From the NCBI RefSeq assembly GCF_029968015.1, contig NZ_JASCIS010000025.1, positions 61,168 to 125,167 on the forward strand: DNA of 64,000 nt, in the 5' to 3' direction. The position numbers were made by a program, and so were the translations under genes. The notes beneath the pieces were generated by a model. The model saw only the letters and a list, made by a program, of their open reading frames with translations. It had not been told where the DNA came from and ran no database searches. The stretch is from Streptomyces luteolus (GTDB lineage Bacteria; Actinomycetota; Actinomycetes; Streptomycetales; Streptomycetaceae). Below, one piece after another: positions 28,959 through 36,893 of the stretch (positions are counted from its first letter, which is position 1; each line of letters starts with the position of its first letter).

Positions 28959-29999
28959 ATGGCGGGCATCAAGGATGTCGCGGCCGCGGCGGGTGTGTCC
29001 GTCGCCACGGTCTCGCGCGTGCTCAACGCGCACCCCTCCGTCAGCGAGGACGCCCGCGCGCGGGTGCTCGCCGCCGTGGACGAGCTCGGCTACCGGCCCA
29101 ACGCCGTCGCCCGTTCCCTGCGTACCGCCCAGACCCGCACCCTCGGCCTGATCATCAGCGACGTGATGAACCCGTACTTCACGGAGCTGGCCCGCTCCGT
29201 GGAGGAGCAGGCGCGGGCCCTCGGCTACAGCGTGATCATCGGCAACGCCGACGAGTCGCCGCGGCTCCAGGACGACCACGTCCGCACCCTGCTCGACCGC
29301 CGTATCGACGGCCTGCTCGTCTCCCCCACCGACGGCGGCTCGCCGCAGCTGCTCGACGCGGCGCGTGCGGGAACGCCGACCGTGTTCGTGGACCGCTGGA
29401 TTCCGGGAGTGGACGTGCCGGTCGTACGGGCCGACGGCCGCTCCGCTGTCCGTGATCTGGTCGCCCATCTGCACGCCCTCGGCCACCGCAGGCTCGCCAT
29501 CATCGCGGGCCCGGCCGCCACCACGACCGGCAGCGAGCGCGTCGCCGCGTTCCGGGCGGCGCTCGGCGAGTACGGGCTTGAGCTGCCCGAGGAGTACGTG
29601 GGCCAGGGCGACTTCCAGGCGGAGAGCGGGCGGCGTGCCACCGAGGCGTTCCTCGCGCTGCCGGAACCGCCCGAAGTGGTCTTCGCCGCAGACAACTTGA
29701 TGGCTCTGGGCGCTCTCGACGCGATGCGCGCCCGGGGGCTACACATACCCGATGACATCGCGCTGGCGGCGTTCGACGACATCCCGTGGTTCGTGCACAC
29801 CGATCCGCCGATCACGGCGATCGCGCAGCCGACCCGCGAGCTGGGCCGCGCCGCCGTGCGTGCGCTCACCGCCCTGATCGAGGGCCGCCGCGTGCGGTCC
29901 GTGACGCTGCCCGCACGGCTCGTCGTGCGCCGCTCGTGCGGCGCGCGGTCCGACGCGGCGGCCCCACCCTCCCGTCCCCGACCGAGGAGCAACCCGTGA
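28959..29999 (+). CDS. rbsR: LacI-family regulator of the ribose-type operon
   Basis: 346 residues. HTH IKDVAAAAGVSVATVSRVLN at 4-23, hinge RPNAVARSLRT, then a ribose-binding-protein-like effector domain. It is the first gene of an rbsR-A-CB-D operon and its stop overlaps the rbsA start. Sugar identity rests on RbsD downstream. The Pro/Arg-rich last 20 residues are dispensable-looking. Confidence 0.88.
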   Translation: MAGIKDVAAAAGVSVATVSRVLNAHPSVSEDARARVLAAVDELGYRPNAVARSLRTAQTRTLGLIISDVMNPYFTELARSVEEQARALGYSVIIGNADESPRLQDDHVRTLLDRRIDGLLVSPTDGGSPQLLDAARAGTPTVFVDRWIPGVDVPVVRADGRSAVRDLVAHLHALGHRRLAIIAGPAATTTGSERVAAFRAALGEYGLELPEEYVGQGDFQAESGRRATEAFLALPEPPEVVFAADNLMALGALDAMRARGLHIPDDIALAAFDDIPWFVHTDPPITAIAQPTRELGRAAVRALTALIEGRRVRSVTLPARLVVRRSCGARSDAAAPPSRPRPRSNP

Positions 30000-31573
30000 G
30001 TCATCCGGAGGAGTTGCTGCGTATCGAAGGGATACGCAAGACCTTTCCCGGCGTGGTCGCGCTCGACTCCGTCGACTTCGACCTCCGCCGCGGAGAAGTG
30101 CATGTGCTGCTCGGCGAGAACGGCGCCGGCAAGAGCACGCTGATCAAGATGCTGTCGGGCGCGTACCGGCCGGACAGCGGCCGCATCCTCGCCGAGGGGC
30201 GCGAAGTGCGCATCCACGGCGCGCAGGACGCGGAGGCGCTGGGCATCGCCACGATCTACCAGGAGTTCAACCTGGTTCCCGATCTGACGGTCGCCGAGAA
30301 CATCTTCCTGGGCCGCCAGCCGCGCCGTTTCGGTCTCGTGGACCGGGGGCGCATGGAAGCGCAGGCCTCGGAACTCCTGGAGCGGGTCGGCGTGCGGGTG
30401 TCGCCGCGGGCCCGCGTGCGTGAACTGGGCATCGCCCGGCTCCAGATGGTGGAGATCGCCAAGGCGCTGAGCCTCGACGCCCGGGTACTGATCATGGACG
30501 AGCCGACGGCCGTGCTCACCTCGGAGGAGGTGGAGAAGCTCTTCGCGATCGTGCGCAGGCTGCGCGAGGACGGCGTCGGCATCGTGTTCATCACCCACCA
30601 CCTGGAGGAGATCGCCGCGCTCGGCGACCGGGTGACCGTGCTGCGCGACGGCCGGAGCGTCGACCAGGTGCCCGCGTCCACGCCCGAGGACGAGCTCGTA
30701 CGGCTGATGGTGGGCCGCAGCATCGAGCAGCAGTACCCGCGCGAGCGCGGACCGGTCCAGGAGGCGGACGGGGAGCGGCCGTTGCTGTCGGTGCGCGGGC
30801 TGACCCGGAACGGCGTGTTCCATGATGTCGGCTTCGACGTCCGCGCCGGTGAGGTCGTGGGCCTCGCCGGGCTGGTCGGCGCCGGTCGTACGGAGGTGGC
30901 GCGGGCGGTGTTCGGCGCGGACCCGTACGACGACGGGCGGGTGGACGTGCTCGGCGAGCGCCTGCCGCGGCACGATGTGAACGCCGCGATGGGCGCCGGG
31001 ATCGGCCTCGTACCGGAGGACCGCAAGGGGCAGGGGCTCGTCCTGGACGCGTCCGTGCAGGAGAACCTGGGCCTGGTCACGCTGCGGGCGGCCACGCGTG
31101 CGGGGCTCGTGGACCTGAAGGGGCAGCGGGCCGCGGCCGTGCAGGTCGCCGGGCAGCTCGGCGTGCGGATGGCGGGGATCGACCAGCATGTGCGCACCTT
31201 GTCGGGCGGCAACCAGCAGAAGGTCGTCATCGGCAAGTGGCTGCTCGCCAAGTCCCGGGTGCTGATCCTGGACGAGCCGACGCGCGGCATCGACGTGGGC
31301 GCGAAGGTCGAGATCTACCAGCTGATCAACGAGTTGACCGCGTCCGGGCACGCCGTGCTGATGATCTCCAGCGATCTGCCGGAGGTGCTCGGCATGAGCG
31401 ACCGGGTCCTCGTGATGGCGCAGGGCCGGATCGCGGGCGAACTCAGCGCCGAGGAGGCGAGCCAGGACGCCGTGATGGCCCTGGCGGTCTCCGCCCCGCA
31501 GGCCGCCGACGCGGCGGCCGGCCTCACCCTTGAGAAGAGCTACGACGACGTGGAGGACTCCGATGGCCGCTGA
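29996..31573 (+). CDS. rbsA: ribose-type sugar ABC transporter ATPase RbsA (duplicated NBD)
   Basis: 525 residues from GTG at 29996, with GAGGAG 6 nt upstream and a 4-bp overlap with the regulator. First NBD: Walker A GENGAGKST, Walker B VLIMDEPTAVLT. Second NBD: degenerate Walker A GLVGAGRTEVA, signature LSGGNQQK, Walker B VLILDEPTRGID. This tandem arrangement defines the CUT2 family importing ribose, xylose or similar monosaccharides. Confidence 0.92.
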   Translation: MSHPEELLRIEGIRKTFPGVVALDSVDFDLRRGEVHVLLGENGAGKSTLIKMLSGAYRPDSGRILAEGREVRIHGAQDAEALGIATIYQEFNLVPDLTVAENIFLGRQPRRFGLVDRGRMEAQASELLERVGVRVSPRARVRELGIARLQMVEIAKALSLDARVLIMDEPTAVLTSEEVEKLFAIVRRLREDGVGIVFITHHLEEIAALGDRVTVLRDGRSVDQVPASTPEDELVRLMVGRSIEQQYPRERGPVQEADGERPLLSVRGLTRNGVFHDVGFDVRAGEVVGLAGLVGAGRTEVARAVFGADPYDDGRVDVLGERLPRHDVNAAMGAGIGLVPEDRKGQGLVLDASVQENLGLVTLRAATRAGLVDLKGQRAAAVQVAGQLGVRMAGIDQHVRTLSGGNQQKVVIGKWLLAKSRVLILDEPTRGIDVGAKVEIYQLINELTASGHAVLMISSDLPEVLGMSDRVLVMAQGRIAGELSAEEASQDAVMALAVSAPQAADAAAGLTLEKSYDDVEDSDGR

Positions 31574-33566
31574 CACGCTCCAGAGCAGGACGGGCGCGGG
31601 TGGCGCCGGAGCGGTCCGCCGCTTTCTGCTCGAGAACGGCGCCCTGAGCGCGCTGATCGTCCTGGTGGTGGCGATGTCGCTGCTCTCCGGTGACTTCCTG
31701 ACCGCGCAGAACCTCCTCAACGTCGGCGTGCAGGCGGCGGTGACGGCGATCCTCGCGTTCGGTGTGACGTTCGTGATCGTCGCGGCGGGCATCGACCTGT
31801 CGGTGGGCTCGGTGGCGGCCCTGTCGGCCACCGTCCTCGCCTGGACGGCCACTTCGCAGGGCGTGCCGGTGTGGATCGCGGTGCTGCTCGCCGTGGGTAC
31901 GGGTATCGCCTGCGGTCTGGTGAACGGCGCGCTCGTCGCATACGGCAAACTGCCGCCGTTCATCGCGACGTTGGCGATGCTGTCGATCGGCCGCGGTCTG
32001 TCGCTCGTCATCTCGCAGGGCAGCCCGATCCCGTTCCCCGACTCGGTCTCCGTACTCGGCGACACGCTCGGCGGCTGGCTGCCGGTGCCCGTGCTTGTGA
32101 TGATCGCGGCGGGCCTGCTCACGGCGCTGATCCTGGGCCGTACGTTCATCGGCCGCTCGATGTACGCGATCGGCGGCAACGAGGAGGCGGCGCGGCTCTC
32201 CGGGCTGCGCGTGCAGCGGCAGAAGCTCGTGATCTACGCCCTGTCGGGTCTGTTCGCAGCCGTCGCGGGCATCGTGCTCGCCTCCCGCCTCGTCTCGGCG
32301 CAGCCGCAGGCCGCGCAGGGGTACGAGCTGGACGCGATCGCCGCCGTGGTGATCGGTGGCGCCAGCCTCGCGGGCGGTGTCGGCAAGGCGTCGGGCACGC
32401 TCATCGGCGCGCTGATCCTCGCGGTCCTGCGCAACGGCCTCAACCTCCTCTCGGTGTCGGCGTTCTGGCAGCAGGTCGTCATCGGTGTCGTGATCGCTCT
32501 CGCGGTGCTCCTGGACACGGTGCGACGCAGGGCCGGTGGCGGCTCGGCGGGTGCCGCGGGTGCGGGTGCCGGTGGCGCGGGTGCCGGTGCCGGTGCCGGT
32601 GCCGGTGCCGGTGCCGGTGGCGCGGGCAACGGCGGCAAGCGCGGCGCGGTCAAGCTGGCGCTCGCGGCGGTCGTCGTGGCGGCGGTGCTCGGCGCGATGT
32701 CGCTGTTCAACTCCGGTCCCGCCGGTACGACGCCCAAGGTCGGCATGTCGCTGTCGACGCTGAACAACCCCTTCTTCGTCCAGATGAAGAAGGGCGCGCA
32801 GGCGGAGGCGGAGAAGGCGGGCGTCGAACTGACGGTCACGGACGCGCAGAACGACCCGGCCAAGGAGGCCAACCAGCTGCAGAACTTCAGCGGCGAGGGC
32901 ATGGCGTCGATCGTCGTGAACCCGGTGGACTCGGACGCGGCGGGCCCGTCCGTACGCGCCGCCAACAAGGCCGACATCCCGGTGATCGCGGTCGACCGGG
33001 GGGTCAACAAGGCGAAGACGACCACGTTCGTCGCGTCCGACAACGTCGCGGGCGGCAAGCAGGCGGCCAAGGCCCTGGCCGAGAAGCTCGGCGGCAAGGG
33101 CACGGTCGTCACGCTGCAGGGCACCCCGGGCGCTTCGGCCAGCCGGGAGCGCGGCCAGGGCTTCGCCGAGGGGATCAAGGCGTACCCGGGCATCAAGGTC
33201 GTCGCCAAGCAGCCCGCGGACTTCGACCGCACCAAGGGCCTCGACGTGATGACCAACCTGATGCAGTCGCACCCCGACATCGACGGTGTCTTCGCCGAGA
33301 ACGACGAGATGGCGCTCGGCGCGGCCAAGGCGCTCGGCGCGAAGGCTGGCAAGTCGGTGGCCGTGGTCGGCTTCGACGGCACGCCCGACGGGATCAAGGC
33401 GGTCGAGTCGGGCACGCTGTACGCCTCGGTCGCCCAGCAGCCCGAACAGCTGGGCCGGATCGCCGTACGCAACGCGGTCCGCGCGGCCCAGGGCAAGGAC
33501 GTCCCCGACGACGTCAAGGTGGACGTCAAGGTCGTCACGTCGAAGAACGCGGGGGACTTCAAGTGA
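31563..33566 (+). CDS. RbsC-RbsB fusion: sugar permease joined to its binding protein
   Basis: 667 residues. Residues 1-325 are a CUT2 permease with about ten membrane segments (VIVAAGIDLSVGSVAALSAT; the EAA-like AIGGNEEAARLSGL). Residues 326-360 are a Gly/Ala repeat linker. Residues 363-385 form an extra membrane helix (AVKLALAAVVVAAVLGAMSL). Residues 390-667 are a complete ribose-binding protein (VGMSLSTLNNPFFVQMKKGA; AVVGFDGTPDGI). The extra helix would put the binding domain outside the cell, tethered to its channel, replacing a lipoprotein anchor. The gene overlaps rbsA by 11 bp and rbsD by 4 bp. Similar bifunctional proteins are known in streptomycetes. Confidence 0.9.
   Translation: MAADTLQSRTGAGGAGAVRRFLLENGALSALIVLVVAMSLLSGDFLTAQNLLNVGVQAAVTAILAFGVTFVIVAAGIDLSVGSVAALSATVLAWTATSQGVPVWIAVLLAVGTGIACGLVNGALVAYGKLPPFIATLAMLSIGRGLSLVISQGSPIPFPDSVSVLGDTLGGWLPVPVLVMIAAGLLTALILGRTFIGRSMYAIGGNEEAARLSGLRVQRQKLVIYALSGLFAAVAGIVLASRLVSAQPQAAQGYELDAIAAVVIGGASLAGGVGKASGTLIGALILAVLRNGLNLLSVSAFWQQVVIGVVIALAVLLDTVRRRAGGGSAGAAGAGAGGAGAGAGAGAGAGAGGAGNGGKRGAVKLALAAVVVAAVLGAMSLFNSGPAGTTPKVGMSLSTLNNPFFVQMKKGAQAEAEKAGVELTVTDAQNDPAKEANQLQNFSGEGMASIVVNPVDSDAAGPSVRAANKADIPVIAVDRGVNKAKTTTFVASDNVAGGKQAAKALAEKLGGKGTVVTLQGTPGASASRERGQGFAEGIKAYPGIKVVAKQPADFDRTKGLDVMTNLMQSHPDIDGVFAENDEMALGAAKALGAKAGKSVAVVGFDGTPDGIKAVESGTLYASVAQQPEQLGRIAVRNAVRAAQGKDVPDDVKVDVKVVTSKNAGDFK
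32540..32635 (+). repeat. GGTGCC low-complexity tract coding the fusion linker
   Basis: Repeated GGTGCCGGTGCC units code for alternating Gly-Ala at the junction between permease and binding protein. The tract can change length in 6-bp steps without frameshift. Confidence 0.75.
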
Positions 33567-33952
33567 AGCGCTGCGGCATCCTGAACCGTCAACTGGCGGG
33601 CGCCCTGGCCGAGTTGGGGCACGGTGACGGTGTCCTCGTGTGCGACGCGGGCATGCCGATACCCGACGGCCCGCGCGTGGTCGACCTGTCCTTCCGCGCC
33701 GGTGTGCCGTCCTTCGCGGAGATCCTCGACGGGCTCCTCGATGAGCTGGTGATCGAGGGCGGGGTGGCGGCGGTCGAGGTGGGTGACGCCAATCCCGAGG
33801 CGGCGCAACTCCTGGACGAACGCGTCCCTTCACTGGACCACGTCCCGCATGAGGAGCTGAAGCGGCTCACGGCGAGTGCGCGCCTTGTCGTGCGGACGGG
33901 GGAGGCTCGGCCGTACGCGAACGTGCTGCTGCGGTGCGGGGTGTTCTTCTAG
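33563..33952 (+). CDS. rbsD: D-ribose pyranase RbsD
   Basis: 129 residues from GTG at 33563, overlapping the fusion gene's stop. It begins KRCGILNRQLAGALAELGHGD with the catalytic His, and has CDAGMPIP, VDLSFRAGVPSF and the C-terminal RTGEARPYANVLLRCGV. RbsD interconverts beta-pyranose and beta-furanose ribose for ribokinase. Its presence identifies the operon as ribose type. No ribokinase gene is in this operon; the PfkB kinase at 57.9 kb is distant and looks like a fructokinase. Confidence 0.92.
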   Translation: MKRCGILNRQLAGALAELGHGDGVLVCDAGMPIPDGPRVVDLSFRAGVPSFAEILDGLLDELVIEGGVAAVEVGDANPEAAQLLDERVPSLDHVPHEELKRLTASARLVVRTGEARPYANVLLRCGVFF

Positions 33953-33970
33953 GTCCTGCCGGACGGGCCT

Positions 33971-34018
33971 CCTCAAGCGCCGGAGGAGCTGAAAAATCAG
34001 CCCCTCCGGCGCTTGAGG
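33971..34018. terminator. 16-bp-stem terminator after rbsD, member of a repeat family
   Basis: Perfect arms CCTCAAGCGCCGGAGG (33971-33986) and its complement (34003-34018), with inner pairs AGCTGA/TCAG and an A-rich loop. It is related to 56653-56697 and to the units at 8267-8480. Confidence 0.85.
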
Positions 34019-34032
34019 AGCGGGGTCTGGGG

Positions 34033-34072
34033 CGGAGCCCCAGTTCGGGAAGGGGCGGGGCTGGGGAAGAAG
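34033..34072 (+). repeat. dispersed intergenic repeat (copy 1)
   Basis: A 40-bp segment beginning CGGAGCCCCAGTTCGGGAAG recurs as its reverse complement at 57683-57720, with one 2-nt difference. It lies between the rbsD terminator and the ferredoxin stop. Confidence 0.75.
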
Positions 34073-34090
34073 CCCGCCGCAGGCGCGTTC

Positions 34091-34300
34091 CTACCCCACC
34101 TCCTCCACCCGCACAGCCCCCACAGGACAAGCCCGCACCGCCTCCCGTACGAGCGGGTCCCCTCCGGCGTCCGCCCGCCCCGGCAGCACCTCGCTGAGGC
34201 CGTCGTCGTCCTGGGTGAAGACTCCGGGTGCGGTGAGGGCGCACATGCCCGCGCCCATGCACCGGTCCCGGTCGACCTCTACCCGCATCCGCTGGTCCAT
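34091..34300 (-). CDS. [3Fe-4S]-type ferredoxin, P450 redox partner
   Basis: 69 residues from ATG at 34300 (AGGAG 8 nt upstream). Cysteines are arranged CMGAGMC (C-x5-C) and ACPVGAV near the C-terminus, the three-Cys pattern of Streptomyces P450 ferredoxins such as those paired with CYP105 enzymes. It starts 11 bp after the P450 stop, so the two are co-transcribed. It carries electrons from a ferredoxin reductase encoded elsewhere. Confidence 0.9.
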   Translation of the reverse strand: MDQRMRVEVDRDRCMGAGMCALTAPGVFTQDDDGLSEVLPGRADAGGDPLVREAVRACPVGAVRVEEVG

Positions 34301-34311
34301 CGCGTCAACTC

Positions 34312-35520
34312 CTACCAAGTGACGGGCAGTTCGAGCATGCCCTGAATGGTGTCGCCCGGCTTGAACGGGATTTCCTCGGCGGGCACCGCGAGCGCCAGTC
34401 CGGGCAGGCGACGGAACAGGGTGCGCAAGGCGATCTCCATCTCGGCGCGGGCCAGGTTCTGCCCGAGGCACTGGTGGATGCCGAAGCCGAACGCGAGGTG
34501 GTGCAACGGGCCCCGGTTCCAGTCGAGTTGCTCGGGCGCGCCGTAGACCTCGGTGTCACGGTTGATGAGCGAGGTGGAGAAGACGACGCCGTCGCCCGTA
34601 CGGATCGTGGCCCCGGCGATGTCGATGTCCTCCTTGGCCACGCGCAGCATGCCGTCCGCGATGGACAGGAAACGCAGCAGCTCCTCGACAGCCGCGGGCA
34701 TCAGGCCATCGTCCGCGCGCAGCGCCGCGAACCGTTCCGGGTGCTGGAGCAGGGTGAACGTACCGAGGGAGATCATGTTCGCGGTGGTCTCGTGTCCGGC
34801 GATCAGCAGGATCGTGGCCATCGCGACCAGTTCGTCGCGGTCCACGGCGCCGGTGGCGAGCTGCTGAGCGACGAGATCGTCGAGCAGGCCCTCGCCGGGG
34901 CGCTTCAGCTTCTCGTCGATCAACTGCAGGAAGTAGGCGTCGAGTTGGTCCCGCGCCTCCTCCACATCGGCGGCCTCGGGTCCGCGCAGCAGCCTCCGGG
35001 ACTGCTCCTCGAAGAACTCGTGGTCGGCGTACGGGACGCCGAGGAGCGCGCAGATCACCATCGAGGGAACCGGCAGCGCGAACGACTCGACCAGCTCGGC
35101 CGGCGGGCCCTGCTCCTCCATCGCGTCGAGCAGCCGGTCGACGGTCTCCTGGATGCGGGGCCGAAGCGCCGCGATCCGCTTGACCGAGAAGCTGGGGATC
35201 AGCATGCGGCGCTGGGTGTTGTGCAGCGGGTCGTCGACGCCGAGCAGGGCCACGCGCCGCTCGTCGAACTTGACCCCGGCGATGCGTTCACTCGGCATCG
35301 GGAAGCCCTCGGTGCGGCGGTCGCTGGAGAGCCGGCCGTCGGCGAGCAGCGCACGCGCCACGGCGTGCCCGGTGACGGCCCAGACGGAGCGGCCGTCGTA
35401 CAGCGTGACACGGCTCAACGGCCTTGCGTCGCGCAGGGGTTGGTAGGTCTGGGGCGGGTGGTAGGGGCAGGTGCGGTTCTGTGGGAAGGCGACTGCCTGA
35501 GTCGTGCGCACATCCGTCAT
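34312..35520 (-). CDS. cytochrome P450, CYP105 family-like
   Basis: 402 residues from ATG at 35520 (GAGG 6 nt upstream). The I-helix oxygen-activation motif is AGHETT (about 242), the ExxR is EELLRFLS, and the haem Cys is in FGFGIHQCLGQNLAR (about residue 352). The N-terminus TCPYHPPQTYQPLRD and LYDGRSVWAVTG are typical of CYP105 enzymes, which oxidise xenobiotics or polyketides. Substrate is unknown. A 15-bp inverted repeat at 35562 lies in its promoter region. Confidence 0.9.
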   Translation of the reverse strand: MTDVRTTQAVAFPQNRTCPYHPPQTYQPLRDARPLSRVTLYDGRSVWAVTGHAVARALLADGRLSSDRRTEGFPMPSERIAGVKFDERRVALLGVDDPLHNTQRRMLIPSFSVKRIAALRPRIQETVDRLLDAMEEQGPPAELVESFALPVPSMVICALLGVPYADHEFFEEQSRRLLRGPEAADVEEARDQLDAYFLQLIDEKLKRPGEGLLDDLVAQQLATGAVDRDELVAMATILLIAGHETTANMISLGTFTLLQHPERFAALRADDGLMPAAVEELLRFLSIADGMLRVAKEDIDIAGATIRTGDGVVFSTSLINRDTEVYGAPEQLDWNRGPLHHLAFGFGIHQCLGQNLARAEMEIALRTLFRRLPGLALAVPAEEIPFKPGDTIQGMLELPVTW

Positions 35521-35819
35521 GCTGACCTCGCAAGCGTTCGGCCGTTGTTCCGACTCCATTGGATGCCCGAGGCATCTAAGAGGTCCACGCTCGCACCGGC
35601 CAGATGGCCGAACGGCAGCGTTGGCCGGTTCCCGCCGCCACCCGTCCCGTACGCCCGAGGCCGGGCGCGTCACACCAGGTCAGCCCCTCGGAACGGGCGG
35701 CTCCGTGCATACGTACGAGCCCTCCGTCGGCTTGATCGCCCCGTAAGCAAGGGCTGGAAAAGCGCCAGGTGCGGGCGGGTCGGAAGGCGTCCGGACGGGC
35801 CGCCGCGCGCACCCGCCCG
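35521..35819. other. 299-bp region upstream of the P450
   Basis: It contains the inverted repeat at 35562-35576 and no gene that can be supported. Open frames here are GC-bias artefacts without ribosome sites. Confidence 0.5.
35562..35576. promoter_or_regulatory. inverted repeat GATGCC-CGA-GGCATC, candidate P450 operator
   Basis: Perfect 6-bp arms with a 3-nt spacer, 42 bp upstream of the P450 start. Position and symmetry suit a repressor site; the regulator is not adjacent. Confidence 0.45.
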
Positions 35820-36599
35820 TCAGAACCGGTACACGTCCAGGTACCCGCACATGCCGAACTTGCCCTGCTCCGCGGGGCGCCGTGACCGTACGGCAGCGTC
35901 GGCCAGATGTGAGGCGTCACCGGCGGCGAGCCGGTCGAGCTGCTCCCCGGTCGCCGCGGCGGCCGCCGCGGCGCCCCGCTCCCAGCGCTCCCGCCAGTCA
36001 CCGAGCCGAGGGCGTACGAGCGCGGCGGCGGCCGCGTGGAAGTCGGCGAGTGCCTGCGGGTCGCGGGCGTCGCGGAGTCGCCGGTACCCGTCGAGGGCGA
36101 GGTCCCGGCGGGCGCGCGCGGCCCGCGCCTGCTCGGCACGCGGTGCGCCCTGCGGGATCGCGGTCGCCGCCGCGTACGCCTCCGGGTCGGCCAGATGTTC
36201 CGGGGGCAGCGTGAGCACGGCGTCCCCGGCCTCGGGCAGTCCGCTGTTCTGCATCAGGACGACGATGCGCAGGCCGTCCGCCTCGACCAGGCGGTGGATG
36301 GTGCCGGGCGTGAACCAGGCGACCGTGCCGGGCTCCAGCGGGGTCTCCTCGTACCCGGCGGCGGTCAGGGTCTGCACGGCGCCCCGGCCGGCCGTCACGA
36401 CGTACCCCTCGCTGCAGGTCAGATGCATGTGCGGGGTGCCGCCGCGACGGCCGTCGGCGGCGGGCCAGTGGTAGACGCTGAGATGCGAGACGGCCACGGA
36501 ACCGGGGAGTCCGGTGAAGGCTTCCGGCGCCTCGGCCCCGGTCTCCGGGGGGCCTGCGGGTCCTTCGGGCGCGGGCCGTTCGGAGGACGTCGTCGCCAC
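35820..36599 (-). CDS. cupin-domain protein with helical C-terminal extension
   Basis: 259 residues from GTG (GAGGAG upstream). Cupin motif 1 is PHMHLTCSEGYVVTAGRG (about 57-74) and motif 2 is WFTPGTIHRLVEADG (about 94-108). The rest (about 125-259) is helical with Arg/Ala-rich stretches and no known motif. Metal-binding cupins include sugar isomerases and dioxygenases; the function here is open. A LacI-type AAGCGCTT site lies 78 bp upstream, hinting at sugar control. Confidence 0.75.
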   Translation of the reverse strand: MATTSSERPAPEGPAGPPETGAEAPEAFTGLPGSVAVSHLSVYHWPAADGRRGGTPHMHLTCSEGYVVTAGRGAVQTLTAAGYEETPLEPGTVAWFTPGTIHRLVEADGLRIVVLMQNSGLPEAGDAVLTLPPEHLADPEAYAAATAIPQGAPRAEQARAARARRDLALDGYRRLRDARDPQALADFHAAAAALVRPRLGDWRERWERGAAAAAAATGEQLDRLAAGDASHLADAAVRSRRPAEQGKFGMCGYLDVYRF

Positions 36600-36676
36600 G
36601 GGTGCTCCTCAAAGTCCGGGTACGGGAAATCCGGGAACGGGAAAGTCCGGCTACGGGCCTGCACCCAGCGGACAGC

Positions 36677-36684
36677 AAGCGCTT
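36677..36684. promoter_or_regulatory. AAGCGCTT palindrome upstream of the cupin gene
   Basis: GCAAGCGCTTTCC context; the central GC palindrome resembles LacI-family operators with an AAGCGCTT core. The gap around it (36600-36893) also contains short GGGAA/CGGG repeats and presumably the promoter of the divergent gene at 36894. Confidence 0.45.
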
Positions 36685-36893
36685 TCCGTCCTCTTGAACC
36701 TAGGCCGGGGCAGGTACGACGGTCAACGGTGCGCACATGGCGGACGGACGGGACGGTTCGACGGCGCGGGCCGATCTGCCCGCACTGTGAGACGGGGATG
36801 CGATCACCGCATGTCGTTCCCCCCTCCCCGTACCGCCGACCGGGCGACTGGCCCATACTGGAGCCTCCACGCGACCACCCACAGAACGACTCC

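Noticed and set aside
29225..32179. 984-codon open frame on the minus strand across the rbs operon
   Set aside because: It is an antisense shadow of rbsR, rbsA and the fusion; no motif or start signal.
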